Shown one piece after another: positions 12,801 through 22,348 of a stretch of DNA of 64,000 nt. The stretch is from assembly GCA_036852015.1 (NCBI GenBank), contig JAANDG010000333.1, forward strand, positions 99,162 to 163,161. The letters are read 5' to 3'. The notes beneath the pieces are model-generated. The model had not been told where the DNA came from. It saw only the letters and a list, made by a program, of their open reading frames with translations, and ran no database searches. Source of the stretch: Pelodera strongyloides. Its lineage: Eukaryota; Nematoda; Chromadorea; Rhabditida; Rhabditidae. The position numbers and the translations under genes were made by a program. Numbering within the stretch: position 1 is the first letter of the stretch; each line of letters opens with the position of its first letter.

Positions 12801-15800
12801 ATTCGAGAAGACCGTCCAGTTGATGTACCCCAGTGATGTGGTAGAAGGATCGCAGAAAGCACGCGTCGACGTTATTGGTGGGTCATTCGAGAAGTTTGCG
12901 GGAGTTTTAGTCTATTAAATTGTTGTTAAGAAATGATGGGTAATTTACCTATTTGTTGAAAACTTTTTTTTTTTCGTAAATTTCGAAGCACTAGTGAGGT
13001 AGTTGCGCTTTCCCGTCGATCAATAACTTTTGCATGTACTGATTGTCACTCGTTTTTAAGATTGTCAGGTGTTTAATGGCCTGACAAATTATGCTTCACA
13101 ATTCCAAAAACTTACCTTACCTTACCTCAGATACCTTAGAGATCCAACTTCAGCAGCTTAACTTTATCCATTACCTCCCCAATGTAATTTTCAGGTGACA
13201 TCATGGGCCCCGTCCTCTCCAACCTCGACAAACTCGTCCAGATGCCCTATGGTTGCGGCGAACAGAATATGCTCGGATTTGTGCCCAATATTGTTGTGAT
13301 GAGGTGAACATTTGCTATTAATTGGTCGTCGTAAATATACCAATTTAACTAAGAGTCACCGTAAGAAATAAAGAGAAAAGGCATCACGGACTAGTGTCCC
13401 TAGCAAGAGGATCAGCTATGCACATACAAAAATACTCATTTATTGACCGAATGTGTTGTGTTGTATAACCTATAGTTTTTCATGGTTTATTGATTTTTGT
13501 ACAGTGATTAAACAAAATCAAGTCTTTCTTAGCGTATCGATGGGGATAAGTTTTAGATTTAAAAAAAATAAGTTCTGGCAACATTTATTTATTAAGTCTG
13601 CTATGATTGTTTATCTTCAATTAATATTTTCCTTATATTTCAGATACCTGCGCGCCACCAATCGCGTTGAACCAAAATTGATGGAAGATGCGAAGAAATA
13701 CATGGAAAGTGGATATCAAAGGGAGCTCACATACATGTTTGTTTTATTACCTTTATTGATTTTTTAGTTTATCGATTGGCACGTCATTTATTGATTTTTT
13801 TATCTTTGGCTTTGCGCTCGGGATTAGAATTTGTCGATTTTCTGTTGAACAAAATACCCAATATTTCGCAAACTTTATATAAAACATACGCTTCAAGAAT
13901 GTATTGCTACATTAAAGGTATAGGCCCGTCAAAATAAACCTATATTTACAGATAAGTTCATAATGACTATCAAGCATTTTTATTACAATAGATACAAACT
14001 AAATTTCACCTTTATTCGCCCTGGAGAACTTTTTTTCCGATGCGCTCAACGTATATGTATACCATAAAACTGCAGCTTCCAAAGCTATATATGCAAATTT
14101 TAATCGCATTATAATTTCACGATAAATTTGCATAGACAACAAGAATATTTGCGGTTTTACGGTATACATATACGTTGAGCGCATGGGAAAATTAATTGGG
14201 TGAACCCATTTGGTGACGGTGCACTGGTCTGACTGGTCACGAAAAAAAAACCAAATTTATGACCAACTCGTGACCAACTCGTGACCAAATTTCGTCGAAA
14301 ATCATCATCGATGGTGACCAAATGGTCACCAGGCTCGAACCAGTTGCTAGATGGTTTTTTTCTGTAAACAACGTTTGGTGAGGGGGCCAACGACGGTTTT
14401 TCTCTGGTCTCAGAAATTGTTTCGTTTTCCTGTGTATAATGGGAAATGTGAGTGGAGTAACAGTGATAAATAAAAATTATATGTTATCGAAATGGATATA
14501 ATAAGAATGTGAAAGTAATTATTTGATAATTATATTTCTTTTTAGGCGTGGCGATAATTCTTTCTCTGCATTCGGAAATAGCGATGAGCATGGATCCACG
14601 TGGCTGACGGCATTTGTTGTAAGTTTATTAATGAATATAAATTTTTTAATTAATTAATAATTATTTCCTTCGCCTAGCACTGTAGCCCAGATCATTGCTA
14701 CTCTTTTCGTGGAAGTACCGTTGTATTGGATGCGTTTTGCAAAATGTTCCAAGCTTGTTGGTAGTAACCTAGTATAGTAAACCATTACAGGGTAAAATAG
14801 TAAAAGCTGCACCGCTAGCAATCAATCGATTATCGTTGATTTTAGCTAACAGTAGTTGATTGCTTCCAATGAGTACAAATTTTTCTACATCTCTGCTTTT
14901 TCACATTGATTTTGAAAGAATACCTTCTCTTCAATCAATAAATCGAATATATTCTTTAAAACATTATTTTTTAAGGTTCGCTCGTTCGCGCAAGCCCAAG
15001 AGTTCATCTTTGTGGATAAGGATATCATCCAGAAGAGTATCGCATTTTTGAACGGCGTACAGACGGTGGGCGTGGGTGTAATTTTAATGGAGTATGTAAA
15101 ATAGCTTTAGAATAGGATGAACCTCTAAGTTGAGTGGTACTGCGGAAAATACACGCAGATGAAATTTTATCAGACAGGTATTTCCACTTGGCGAACCTTC
15201 GGCGCACTCTCTATTCGGCCACAAGTGCGCCATCAGTGTGCCATAGTTGAGCATGAAATGCAGTGCCACAGTAATTTCTTTCTTTGCAGGAGTCGGGTGT
15301 GTTTGAGGAGCACGGAAAGGTTCTCCACAAAGCAATGATGGGCGGAGCTTCGTCTGGAGGAGTCTCGCTCACTGCCTACGTCACGATGACCATGTTGGAA
15401 GCTGGGGTATGGCAGCGTATTTAAAAACTTAATTAATATATCACAGCTATACTTTATTCTGATCTACTTCCAGAATTGATGCTAAATCAGTTTAGCACCT
15501 GTGCTCACTCAGTCCAGCATATGTGCTATTCCAGGTTCGCAACGAAAAGGCCCTGTCCTATTTGGAGTCGAAGATCGATGAGGTCTCATCCGATGTGTAC
15601 ACTCTTGCTGTTCTTGCGTACACTCTGAAACTGGCTGGTTCTGACAAGGCTCCCTTGGTTCTCGACAAACTAAATGCACTGAAGACTGTTGGAAGTGGTT
15701 GGTATTACTTGAGTATAAATCGATCGATTAATCAATAAAGAAACCAACTTATCAATCAATGAATTCAATCAAATACAGACACAGATATTAGTAAAGTGAT

Positions 15801-18800
15801 AAAAGTAAAGGTAATGAAACGTAAAGGTAAGCATAAAGCAAACCTAGTCTTTTTCCGGACTTTTTCGGATTTTTTCGGATTATTTTCGTATTTTTTCGGA
15901 CTATTTTCGTACTTTTTCGGAGTCCACTGATATTTTCTTGTGAATCACATTGAGTAATCAGGCATTTGATATTCATAGACCGTATCAAGGCAAACATTTT
16001 CATACCTCAAGCCCTACAATTGTTACCGTATCCTAAATTCAGATTCTTCCGTGCACTGGGAAGTTCCTAAGACTGAGACCGTCAAGGATTCCACATATTT
16101 CTTCCAAGCTGCACCGGCAGATATTGAAGTCACCTCATACGCCCTACTCACCTATATGCTCAACAATGACGTGAATGAGGTAAGTGTTATATGATTAGAT
16201 TTTATATATTACGTATTACTTCCTTCCTTCTTCCTTGAATGTTTCCGCCCTGTTGAACAATAGTAACTTGGTAAAGAATGCGACATACAAAACACTGAAT
16301 CGGTACAAATAAAAGAGGAAACAAATTGGGAAGATACAAGTGAATAAATTCAACAAACTAACATGAATATACCATATGTAATACGGTAACCCCGTTTCGT
16401 CCCTTCGCATACGAGGATTTTGCCACCGTTGTGTCTCATCAGTGCGATGACGGTAGGCTTAGGCAGAGAGTGAAAGAAAGGTAAAGTAGATATTGAGAAA
16501 GGGATAGAGAGACAAAGGTTATAGAGTGTGTAAAGAAACATATAAGGTTATAGAGTAAAAAGGTCAACACTCTGCCCAGCAACAGAAACAGCAACCTGTT
16601 ATTATAAATTATAATATGACCCACAGTGTTATCTTATTAGATAAAGGAGAAGAGTTTACTTGGTCTTTTGTTTGTATGCACGCAACGAAATCCTTTCATA
16701 AAGAAAATTTTCTATTCGCAATCGAATGGGAACATACAAAATCTTTGCCGGTGGCGGTATTCTCTCGCTTCACAGTCCAACGCTCTACCTGCTGAGCTGA
16801 GCTATGCTAGCTTATGACGAGGGTAATCCTCTGCCCTACATACAGCACCTTCAATAGCAAATTTGCATGGTGGCATTTGTCGAGTGGTGATCCAAACTGA
16901 TTATTATACGTTTCTACAATCAGAGACGTGTGATTGTGTGGGAGGAGAAAGAGACGAGAGTTAACGTTTTAAATTGTATAAACCTTTTTTTAAATAGGGA
17001 AACAATCGGCCGAAGGCCGATTCCTCCAGTCGGAGAAGAGCCCGTATTGCTCTTCGAACGGCTGGTACCTTGTTATGGGAACTAGTCGCCTACCATTAAT
17101 AGCCTGATTAGTTTGAGAGTACCGTTTATCAATTATTTTCCAGGGTCTACCAATTGTCCGTTGGCTTACATCACAGCGTAACGCGCTTGGAGGTTTCTCC
17201 AGTACTCAGGTAAATTACTCTAGCTGAATTCGCATTTTTAATGCTTTATCATTATACTATGCTGGCCACGAACCAGACCTTGCAATGAAGAAAATAATAT
17301 AGAAATGACAAACGAATATTACGAAACTAAATATGTATAGCAGCACGTAATAGAGTTTCGCAAACCAATCGTACCCCTATTTCTAGGACACCGTTATGGC
17401 TCTGCAAGCCATGGGCGCCTACGCTGAGAAGGCCTACTCCCCTGATAGCAATGTCACTGTAAAGATTATCAACGGAGCTGACAACCAACTACTTCAGGTA
17501 ATAGAATGTTATGTGAAATGAACGAAACCATTTGTGAAATGAACAAAACCAAAAACTAAATCGGCTCTACATCAACTGATAACATAACGTGTACGGTGCT
17601 TAAATTTGACTTTACGTTAAATTTTAAATAAGAAAAACGCAAAATGGACATGATACAAGTTTTTTGATTCACATTTTCACCGCGCAAACTCACTTTAAAA
17701 AATGATCCTATTGAGAAATGACGAGGGATGCCTTATCAAAGTTTGTTTCCAAAAATTTAATTTGAACGCATGTCTTATTTGCAGGTGACTCCCGCCAACA
17801 GCATTGTACTGCAAAGTTATGAGGTTGGATTTTTCACATATACTCTCTTCAATACTCCTTAATCCTAATAATGAATCAAGAAGACGAAGAAATATTCTCA
17901 AAGAATATCCCAATACATACAATTGTTTAGGCTCCAAAACACTGTTTACGTGCCAAGATTAATTGAACCTTTAGAATCAAAATCTAATGCTCTACTTTAT
18001 TATTTTGCAGCTTTCCGAATTGGACCAGGAGGTCACTTTGCAAGCCACTGGAAGCGGTGTCGTATTCGCGCAGGTACGCTATTTTGCAGTGAAATATACC
18101 GTATCAATAATAAGTATCCTAACTACAGTACCCTGGCCTGGTGACCTGTTTGATATCATCTACCAATAACTGTAAATTACAAAGGCACTACATTTATTTT
18201 AGTCAGTTTATTAGTCACGAAAAAAAGGAATATGGGAAACTTTGCTTTGCAATACCAGTTTTTCTTTCCTTTAAAATTATTTTTCTTAGGTTGCCTACTC
18301 CTACTACCGTAATACGCTACGAGACAATACTCCTTTCTACTGTTCTAAGGAATTGAAGGAGACCCGCGGAGGAAACAGAATGCAACTGGAATTATGCTGC
18401 AAGTGAGTGTTGCGGTGCAACCAAAGAAAAATGATGCCCATCAATATTTGTGTCAGGGACATGGCTTTTCACTACTTCTATTCTATAGATAGTCCCTAGA
18501 TATACGTGCCTGCCCTCTAGGTTCCGAAGCATGGATACAGATTCAGATGTTTACTTCCCAGCGATGAAATTTGGAGCTTGAAGTTGAACAGCACAATAAT
18601 GAAAATTCTCTGTTCAGTTACACCCGATCCGGTACTTCCAACATGGCTGTCGCCGAGATCCAGGCTCTCACTGGGTATCGTTTTGATGAAGAAGAAGCAC
18701 AACTTCTGACTGGAATCCCAGATCTTCAGAGAGTTGAGTTGGACAAGGACGACACTCAAGTTAACATCTACTTTGACTCGGTAAGGAATAATTAGGGAGC

Positions 18801-19751
18801 TTCTATTCAACACTTCGTTCCTGAATTTCCAAATAGTGCAAATAAAGACGTGAACATCTGTGGCCGTATGCACGAACGCGCCGGTAAGCTCTCATCAGGA
18901 TCACGCGAAGCAGAGACACGCAGAGATAAATTCTCCCACCCTGGGAGGTTGCTGTTCGTGCATACGGCGACTGCAGCGTTTTTATTGCATTGCCGTGCCC
19001 ACCTAGTTTGGCACGAGCATACTCTCGAGATTGTTGCAGATTAACTCTAAAGTAAAGCTGGGTGCACAAAACCCCTATTTGCAAAACAAACTCGGAAAAC
19101 GTAACTCGTTAACAAAAATATCTTTTGCAGCTCGACTCTCACCCTGTCTGTCTGTCTCTGTACTCTGACCTTGTCTATCATGTGGCTGACCAGAAGCCTG
19201 CCCAGTTGTCAATCTACGACTACTATGACCCTATTGAGCAAGTGAGTTTACCCCGGAATGGATATTTACCCTTTACCCCAAAAGTACGAAACAATCAAAA
19301 CTTACTTCTCCAGAGTATATATTGAGACGTCTAAAAAAATGTTCACTTTATCTTTACCCACTTTACCCACATGGATAAAGTTCATAATAAATGTTCATAT
19401 GGGGCTTGTCTTCAACCCTACTATAACTAATACGTTCCCTGTGGTGAAAATCAAAACTGGGAATAACCCCCTGACCCAAAACGGATCTTGTATAAAGGTT
19501 TGTTGTTACAATTTGTGAGAAATTCATTGCATTAACCATTCTCTCCTCTCTTTCAGATGAAGGCTTCGTATTCCTCTAAGCAGACCCGGTCTCTGCAAGA
19601 CTCCTGCCCAGACTGCTGGCCCACGGTGGACGCGTCGGCGTTGACTGGGCCCGCGGGCCGCACCGATGCCGCGAGCACCAGCACCCAAGCCAGCACAGGT
19701 GCCGCCGTCGTTCTTCTGCTTGCCAGCATGTTGCTTGTTCGACTACTCTAA
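691..19751 (+). CDS. Thioester-containing protein (TEP/A2M/CD109 family), 3' part of gene with 15-exon alternative cassette
   Basis: Partial gene; the N-terminal MG-domain exons must lie left of the window. TEPs are secreted or GPI-anchored innate-immune opsonins and protease traps that bind targets covalently through an internal thioester. Alternative exons (each chosen once) occupy 691-10409. Constant exons are 10964-11081, 11773-11886, 12046-12119, 12355-12520, 12739-12877, 13195-13303, 13644-13736, 14546-14618, 14976-15065, 15290-15406, 15535-15697, 16043-16179, 17144-17209, 17387-17497, 17785-17823, 18011-18073, 18290-18402, 18618-18780, 19131-19241 and 19557-19751. Phases agree at every junction and the constant part encodes about 750 residues. 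Seen in it: PDTITSW after the cassette, GCGEQ thioester, [18 protein letters not shown] with a candidate catalytic His, a receptor-binding-like region ([13 protein letters not shown]) and a hydrophobic C-terminal tail. The first constant exon starts in phase 2, matching every cassette donor. Family assignment is secure; the ligand is unknown. Confidence 0.93.
928..1108 (+). CDS. TEP alternative exon A2
   Basis: 181 nt; acceptor CTTATAG (weak polypyrimidine tract) and donor AG|GTACAT. It opens VFFFAALGG, continues with a Pro/Ala-rich variable part (PAPAPPPP), and closes [16 protein letters not shown] with an N-glycosylation sequon. Phase 1 in, phase 2 out, like its neighbours, and only 41 nt downstream of A1. 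That is a very short intron if both were ever joined, which would in any case break the frame. Confidence 0.82.
1695..1857 (+). CDS. TEP alternative exon A3
   Basis: 163 nt; acceptor GATTTGCAG and donor AG|GTACAT. It begins [18 protein letters not shown] and ends [17 protein letters not shown] with a sequon. The middle is short and rich in Ala, Gly, Ser and Glu. Phase 1 in, phase 2 out. It belongs to the same sequence group as A1, A2, A4 and A5, judged by the RTRSxFPESWIW ending. Confidence 0.85.
2028..2206. repeat. Palindromic TTAA element, family P1 (AGCGAAATACCGG), copy 1
   Basis: Diverged copy: left arm ACGAAATACCG with TTTTTGAAACGC, right arm GTGTTTCAAAAACCGG with TATTTCGC. It lies between TEP cassettes A3 and A4. 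Non-autonomous, no coding capacity. Confidence 0.7.
2373..2794. repeat. Palindromic TTAA element, family P3 (AGGAGGAGGCTCACG), copy 1
   Basis: A roughly 420-bp near-perfect inverted repeat: left end TTAA|AGGAGGAGGCTCACG, right end CGTGAGCCTCCTCCT followed by TTTTAA. The whole element would fold as one long hairpin. A second copy is at 30637-31057. Its right-hand TTAA is shared with the P1 copy that starts at 2791. Confidence 0.85.
2791..2973. repeat. Palindromic TTAA element, family P1, copy 2
   Basis: Terminal repeats AGCGAAATACCGGCCGGTTT at the left and the complementary arm at the right, flanked by TTAA. It directly abuts the P3 element at 2373-2794. Confidence 0.85.
3149..3329 (+). CDS. 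TEP alternative exon A4
   Basis: 181 nt; strong acceptor CTCATTCCAG and donor AG|GTACTA. It reads [17 protein letters not shown], a Thr/Ala/Pro-rich stretch, then [17 protein letters not shown]. Unlike A1-A3 and A5 it has no N-x-T sequon after the WIW block. It is separated from A3 by 1.3 kb that is mostly palindromic insertion elements, and from A5 by only 42 nt. Confidence 0.85.
3372..3546 (+). CDS. TEP alternative exon A5
   Basis: 175 nt; acceptor AAATTGCAG and donor AG|GTACTC. It reads [17 protein letters not shown], a Pro/Ala/Gln/Thr-rich variable part, then [17 protein letters not shown] with a sequon. A stretch before the conserved block (SGTED in A4, TGTEV in A5) suggests A4 and A5 arose by tandem duplication. 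Confidence 0.85.
4101..4278 (+). CDS. TEP alternative exon A6 with a GC splice donor
   Basis: 178 nt; acceptor AAATTAG. It reads [17 protein letters not shown], a Met-rich part, then [17 protein letters not shown]. The phase-2 end falls at GTA AG, followed by GCAAGT, the consensus of the minor GC-AG intron class. A GT donor three bases earlier (ACA|GTAAGG) would leave the wrong phase. It forms a subgroup with A7 through the FPETWL ending. Confidence 0.75.
4676..4877 (+). pseudogene. TEP cassette A7, nonsense-bearing pseudo-exon
   Basis: 202 nt by homology to A6 (acceptor AATTAG, start [10 protein letters not shown], end [11 protein letters not shown]). The codon that should give the second tryptophan of WLW is TAG at 4858-4860. 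The position matching A6's GC donor reads AG|GCCAGT, a poor splice site. Length is still 1 modulo 3, so decay looks recent. Inclusion would truncate the protein ahead of the thioester. A sequencing error cannot be excluded for the stop, but the bad donor argues against that. Confidence 0.75.
5300..5471 (+). CDS. TEP alternative exon A8
   Basis: 172 nt; acceptor GGAAAACAG and donor AA|GTACAC. It reads [16 protein letters not shown], an acidic/Tyr-rich part, then [19 protein letters not shown]. It is nearly a duplicate of A9 but uses an acceptor 15 nt further in relative to A9, because the upstream pyrimidine tract differs. The acceptor is purine-rich and so less certain than most. Confidence 0.75.
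6069..6255 (+). CDS. TEP alternative exon A9
   Basis: 187 nt; acceptor TTCTTGCAG and donor AA|GTAATG. It reads [18 protein letters not shown], then a variable part with [10 protein letters not shown], then [19 protein letters not shown]. Flanking intron sequence is also duplicated from A8 (matching stretches start near 5060 and 5815), so a block of roughly 750 bp was duplicated in tandem. Confidence 0.85.
6936..7065 (+). CDS. TEP alternative exon A10
   Basis: 130 nt, the shortest cassette; acceptor GTATTCAG and donor AG|GTAGAG. It reads [18 protein letters not shown] then [19 protein letters not shown]. An earlier AG at 6909-6910 is ruled out because it gives the wrong phase and a stop. The ending SENW is unlike all other cassettes. 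Confidence 0.8.
7729..7888 (+). CDS. TEP alternative exon A11
   Basis: 160 nt; strong acceptor TTTATTTCAG and donor AA|GTAAAT. It reads [18 protein letters not shown], then a variable part, then [19 protein letters not shown] with a sequon. The [11 protein letters not shown] core groups it with A8 and A9. Confidence 0.87.
8427..8640 (+). CDS. TEP alternative exon A12
   Basis: 214 nt; acceptor TCTGTTGAG, donor TC|GTAAAT. In the frame that gives [19 protein letters not shown], the exon is open back to this AG, with a stop (TGA) overlapping it. It reads [17 protein letters not shown] in the middle. An AG at 8477-8478 gives the wrong phase. The duplicated copy A13 keeps the same frame open, which supports the choice. 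Confidence 0.7.
9133..9349 (+). CDS. TEP alternative exon A13
   Basis: 217 nt; acceptor CCTATTGAG, donor TC|GTAAAT. Tandem duplicate of A12 ([17 protein letters not shown], ending [19 protein letters not shown]), one codon longer. Intron sequence upstream is duplicated too (about 8165-8235 matches about 8888-8960), so the duplication unit is about 720 bp. The purine-containing acceptor is the weak point. Confidence 0.7.
9792..9942 (+). CDS. TEP alternative exon A14
   Basis: 151 nt; acceptor CGATACAG and donor AA|GTATAA. It reads [18 protein letters not shown], then [14 protein letters not shown], then [16 protein letters not shown]. It has no close duplicate in the array. The arginine run is a plausible protease-sensitive site, by inference only. 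Confidence 0.82.
10256..10409 (+). CDS. TEP alternative exon A15, divergent last cassette
   Basis: 154 nt; acceptor TTGCTTCAG and donor AA|GTCTGT (GTCTGT is a weak donor). It reads [15 protein letters not shown], then the acidic run SEESGEESA, then [18 protein letters not shown]. The conserved tryptophans of FPESWIW are replaced by Met and Phe. Frame and length fit the array. It may be specialised or decaying. Confidence 0.75.
10964..12877 (+). CDS. TEP constant exons C1-C5 (MG7/CUB region)
   Basis: Five exons: 10964-11081, 11773-11886, 12046-12119, 12355-12520 and 12739-12877. C1 gives [18 protein letters not shown] and then SGLGLAPST, the classical A2M-family block following the bait region. 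C2 gives [18 protein letters not shown], the usual start of MG7. C3-C4 continue the beta-sandwich, and C5 runs up to the thioester exon. Acceptors are TTTCAG, TTTGCAG and TTTCCAG. The first intron inside this block carries a 420-bp palindromic element (11163-11585). Confidence 0.92.
11163..11585. repeat. Palindromic TTAA element, family P4 (AGGGATGGGCTCAC)
   Basis: About 420 bp in the first constant intron of the TEP gene: TTAA|AGGGATGGGCTCAC at the left and GTGAGCCCATCCCT|TTAA at the right. The arms pair for roughly 200 nt each, with a central loop near 11370. Confidence 0.87.
13195..13303 (+). CDS. TEP constant exon C6, thioester site
   Basis: 109 nt between TTTTCAG and AG|GTGAAC. It encodes [19 protein letters not shown]. 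The GCGEQ codons are 13251-13265; in the family the Cys and Gln side chains form the reactive internal thioester. The motif is intact, so the protein should be thioester-competent rather than one of the thioester-less TEPs. Confidence 0.96.
13644..16179 (+). CDS. TEP constant exons C7-C12 (thioester domain)
   Basis: Exons 13644-13736, 14546-14618, 14976-15065, 15290-15406, 15535-15697 and 16043-16179 encode the alpha-helical thioester domain. They include [45 protein letters not shown] and SSVHWEVP. The His codon at 15326-15328 lies where C3 and TEP1 carry the catalytic His that favours hydroxyl targets. Introns hold a 145-bp palindrome (14039-14183) and degenerate GGTGACC-type repeats (14195-14390). 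Confidence 0.92.
14039..14183. repeat. 145-bp inverted-repeat element in a TEP intron
   Basis: Left arm ATGCGCTCAACGTATATG and its exact complement at the right end (CATATACGTTGAGCGCAT), with a loosely paired AT-rich centre. No TTAA flanks are obvious. Confidence 0.7.
14195..14395. repeat. Degenerate GGTGACC/GGTCACC repeat
   Basis: Short motifs GACCAACTCGTGACC and GGTGACCAAATGGTCACC recur here. Related sequence is at 11640-11755 and 47940-48075 (GGTTTCCAAATGGTC; GGTAACCGGTGACC). It looks like one dispersed, decayed repeat family. Confidence 0.5.
16745..16810 (-). repeat. tRNA-like (His-type) fragment
   Basis: On the minus strand TAGCTCAGCAGGTAGAGCG (allowing a duplicated CTCAG) is followed by TTGGACTGTGAAGC, like the D-arm and anticodon arm of a tRNA-His with GTG anticodon. 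The T-arm is missing or degenerate, so this is a pseudogene or SINE head in a TEP intron. Confidence 0.45.
17144..19241 (+). CDS. TEP constant exons C13-C19 (CUB/MG8 receptor-binding region)
   Basis: Exons 17144-17209 ([17 protein letters not shown]), 17387-17497 ([17 protein letters not shown]), 17785-17823, 18011-18073, 18290-18402 ([10 protein letters not shown]), 18618-18780 ([19 protein letters not shown]) and 19131-19241 (ending [10 protein letters not shown]). The order GFSSTQDTV, then a beta-rich linker, then the receptor-binding domain is standard for the family. All junction phases close. Confidence 0.9.
18858..18972. repeat. Inverted repeat in a TEP intron
   Basis: GCCGTATGCACGAAC near 18861 is repeated inverted (GTTCGTGCATACGGC) near 18954, enclosing about 80 nt of GC-richer sequence. 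Could be a small element or a stable intronic hairpin. Confidence 0.5.
19557..19751 (+). CDS. TEP terminal exon with GPI-anchor signal
   Basis: Acceptor CTCTTTCAG. 64 codons plus TAA. It encodes CPDCWPTVD, a small-residue Ser/Thr/Ala segment (a plausible omega site), then the hydrophobic tail [16 protein letters not shown] at the very C-terminus. This is the pattern of a GPI-attachment signal, as in CD109 and some invertebrate TEPs. The prediction rests on composition only; a poorly cleaved membrane tail is the alternative. Confidence 0.8.
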   Translation: MKASYSSKQTRSLQDSCPDCWPTVDASALTGPAGRTDAASTSTQASTGAAVVLLLASMLLVRLL

Positions 19752-20212
19752 TTTGTTGCTGCATTAAAAATCAATATGTTGGTGGTTGGGAGACCGTGTG
19801 CTCTTGAGCTTGGGAGAAGGTTAAGAAAAGTAACGAAATTAATTTAAAGCGTTATGTCACGTGGTTTATGAATGTGCGATGAACCACTCGTCTGCTTTGA
19901 TAAAGCAAAAAGTATGCGGTCGCACACCATTAATGATCTAATTGCCTACATTATTTTGTTAATTCAGCTAATTATATAGTCTAATCCGCATTGATTAATT
20001 GTAGACCGGTTGTGTGGTTCAGATACAGTTGTGATGATTTTGCATTCTTTTTCAGTTTTTATTCGTCGTTTGCTGCTTTTTATTTTTTATTTTCTTGTTT
20101 ATGTAGTTACCGCACGTTTGTTTCGCATCGCGAACATTGCATTTGCTTTCATATTTGTTTGATAAACATTCATCATTTCATATAATATCTAACTAAAAGA
20201 AAATGTTTATAA

Positions 20213-20218
20213 AATAAA
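20213..20218 (+). promoter_or_regulatory. Candidate polyadenylation signal of the TEP gene
   Basis: First AATAAA after the TEP stop codon, about 460 nt downstream. A variant ATTAAA at 19763-19768 lies very close to the stop and could serve a shorter 3' UTR. The choice needs cDNA. Confidence 0.4.
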
Positions 20219-20286
20219 ATAAAAGACCAGTGTCTTGCATTTTAAAACAATAATTTGTTGCATGTGTGCTAGTTGATTTTTTTTTG

Positions 20287-20472
20287 TTAAAGCGAAATAC
20301 CGACCGATTTTTGAAACGCATCGAGCATCGAGTAGTACATCAGCATTCTGATGCAGCGTATGCAAGTGAACATAGGATAAAAAATCGAGCTAAATTCGAG
20401 CAAATTAGCATAAATACGTAAGAGTTCAGCTATCCACGTTGCGTTTCAAAAACCGGCGTTATTTCGCTTTAA
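20287..20472. repeat. Palindromic TTAA element, family P1, copy 3
   Basis: TTAA|AGCGAAATACCGACCG at the left and the complementary arm ending ATTTCGCT|TTAA at the right. It lies downstream of the TEP gene. Confidence 0.85.
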
Positions 20473-22181
20473 TTTGTAATGTTACAGTAATGAGTAATCT
20501 CATAACTACCGTATATTTTTAGATTATAGCTCCGCTTTGCATAACGGTACGGGCATATAAATATAACTTTTCTAAGAATTTGACCTAGTTTTTTTAAATA
20601 ACCCTGAATTGGGAACTTCGAAATTACAAGTTTCGATTTATGATTTAGCAACCCAATACATACATAACCATGCTCACTGTTCAAGTATTATTATTATTAT
20701 TTTACTTTCATTTTCAAGCTCTCCTAACTCCTAAGTTATTGCCAGAATTTGTAGCATAGTTAATCCACTGACCAACTTTATTTTTACAGAATATATTTAA
20801 ATAAATTTACAGAAGGTGCAAATTCGCTAATATTGTCCGTAAACTTTTCGTTTGGTTATACAATTAATGCTACATTTTATTTTCGTTTTTGAAGCTGGCT
20901 GTCGGACTTGAGTTAACGTGCCTTTGCTAGAAGCATACTATTCAATCAAGGCTCACGAACGCCAGCTTACTAAAAAATCAATACTAAAGATGTAATATAT
21001 TTGTTCTAATACTAATAAAATTGCATTTGCTTGTTGGCGTTATTTGCTAGTGATTTTTGTTGCATGGGAGTTTTGGAATCAGAAAATAGTTGTAAGTTAG
21101 AGTGGAAAGTAATGTTCATAGAGCCTTAAAATCTTCCCCTAGCACGCTGGGGAAATCATTACCCGGGGAAGTATTCCCATATTCGTAACGCGAAACTCCG
21201 CGCAGAAAAAGAGGATCCGCCATGGCGAGGCGGCGCGCACATTCAAATTTGGCGCACATACCGCGCCGGCACCAAAAGGAGTGCCGCAAGTGTGCCAACT
21301 CGAATAGTACACTTCCTTGACCTTGAGGCGCATGCGCGCCCCGGAGAAGTTTCGCGGCGCTGCTGTGGCGAAACATTATCTCGTGCGATGACCGCGTTGT
21401 GTGTTACTTTTTCTAAATTTCCAATTTCAGAATAATCGACGGGAAGCGTTTGAATGAAAATCAAGTGAAGCATCAAACCAACATAATAAGCTAACACTTT
21501 CGACGATCGAATTGCAATTATCGTGTCTGTTTTTTATTTTATTTTTTGTAAATATTCACATTTGAAAATGCTTAATAATATTTTTGTTTGTTTAATAAAT
21601 ATGCAAGCTTTAAAAGTGGCTAATTCATGTCGGACATCTCATGAGATCAGTTTCCAGTTAACACAACATATCCAATCAGTAACAGAGGTCACATATACAA
21701 AATATTGAATTCGTACCTATTACATAATTGAATACCTAGTATTTGTGAAGGTATACAACAATATCTCCTACTTACTATTTCATAACATACAACACATCCA
21801 ATAATTCGCTTCTCATACTGTGCTGCAACACATAGTCTAGTACTCTGTAATACTCTTTCAAAATGAACCACTGAAAAAAACTGCAACTCTCACCATAACT
21901 TAATCAAAAACACCTAGATTTCAAGCCTACAACATTGAAATTCAATTATAAACACCCCCTCTCCTTACAAAACGAGCAACCATACCTGCAAACAATTTAC
22001 TTTTACTTTCACAATACAAAAACCAGACAACACAAAAAAATAAAATGAATGTTTTGAAGAATAATCATCTAGCAATAGATCACAATCACATTTATGAAAT
22101 AAACTCTTCAATTACAAACCGATTTCCGACTACGGTATACGCTCTCAAAAACACATGGGCACAAAAATCTCACTTAAACAC

Positions 22182-22348
22182 TTAAAGCGAAATTCCGGCC
22201 GGTTTTTGAAACGCATCTCAAGTACTTGCGTTCCTATGCATTTATGCAACGTGGGGTCTATATTCTAATTTTTGCTCATTTGCATATGCTGCATAAGAAA
22301 GCAGGTGTACGTAATGCTTTTCAAAAGCCGGCCGGTATTTCGCTTTAA
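22182..22348. repeat. Palindromic TTAA element, family P1, copy 4
   Basis: TTAA|AGCGAAATTCCGGCCGG at the left, CCGGCCGGTATTTCGCT|TTAA at the right. It lies between the TEP and CK2 beta genes. Confidence 0.85.

Noticed and set aside
13900..13965. Possible independent palindromic element in a TEP intron
   Set aside because: Only one terminal arm similar to P5 is present; treated as a truncated copy.
21116..21497. GC-rich segment with overlapping minus-strand frames
   Set aside because: Frames overlap in several phases without codon bias or family match.
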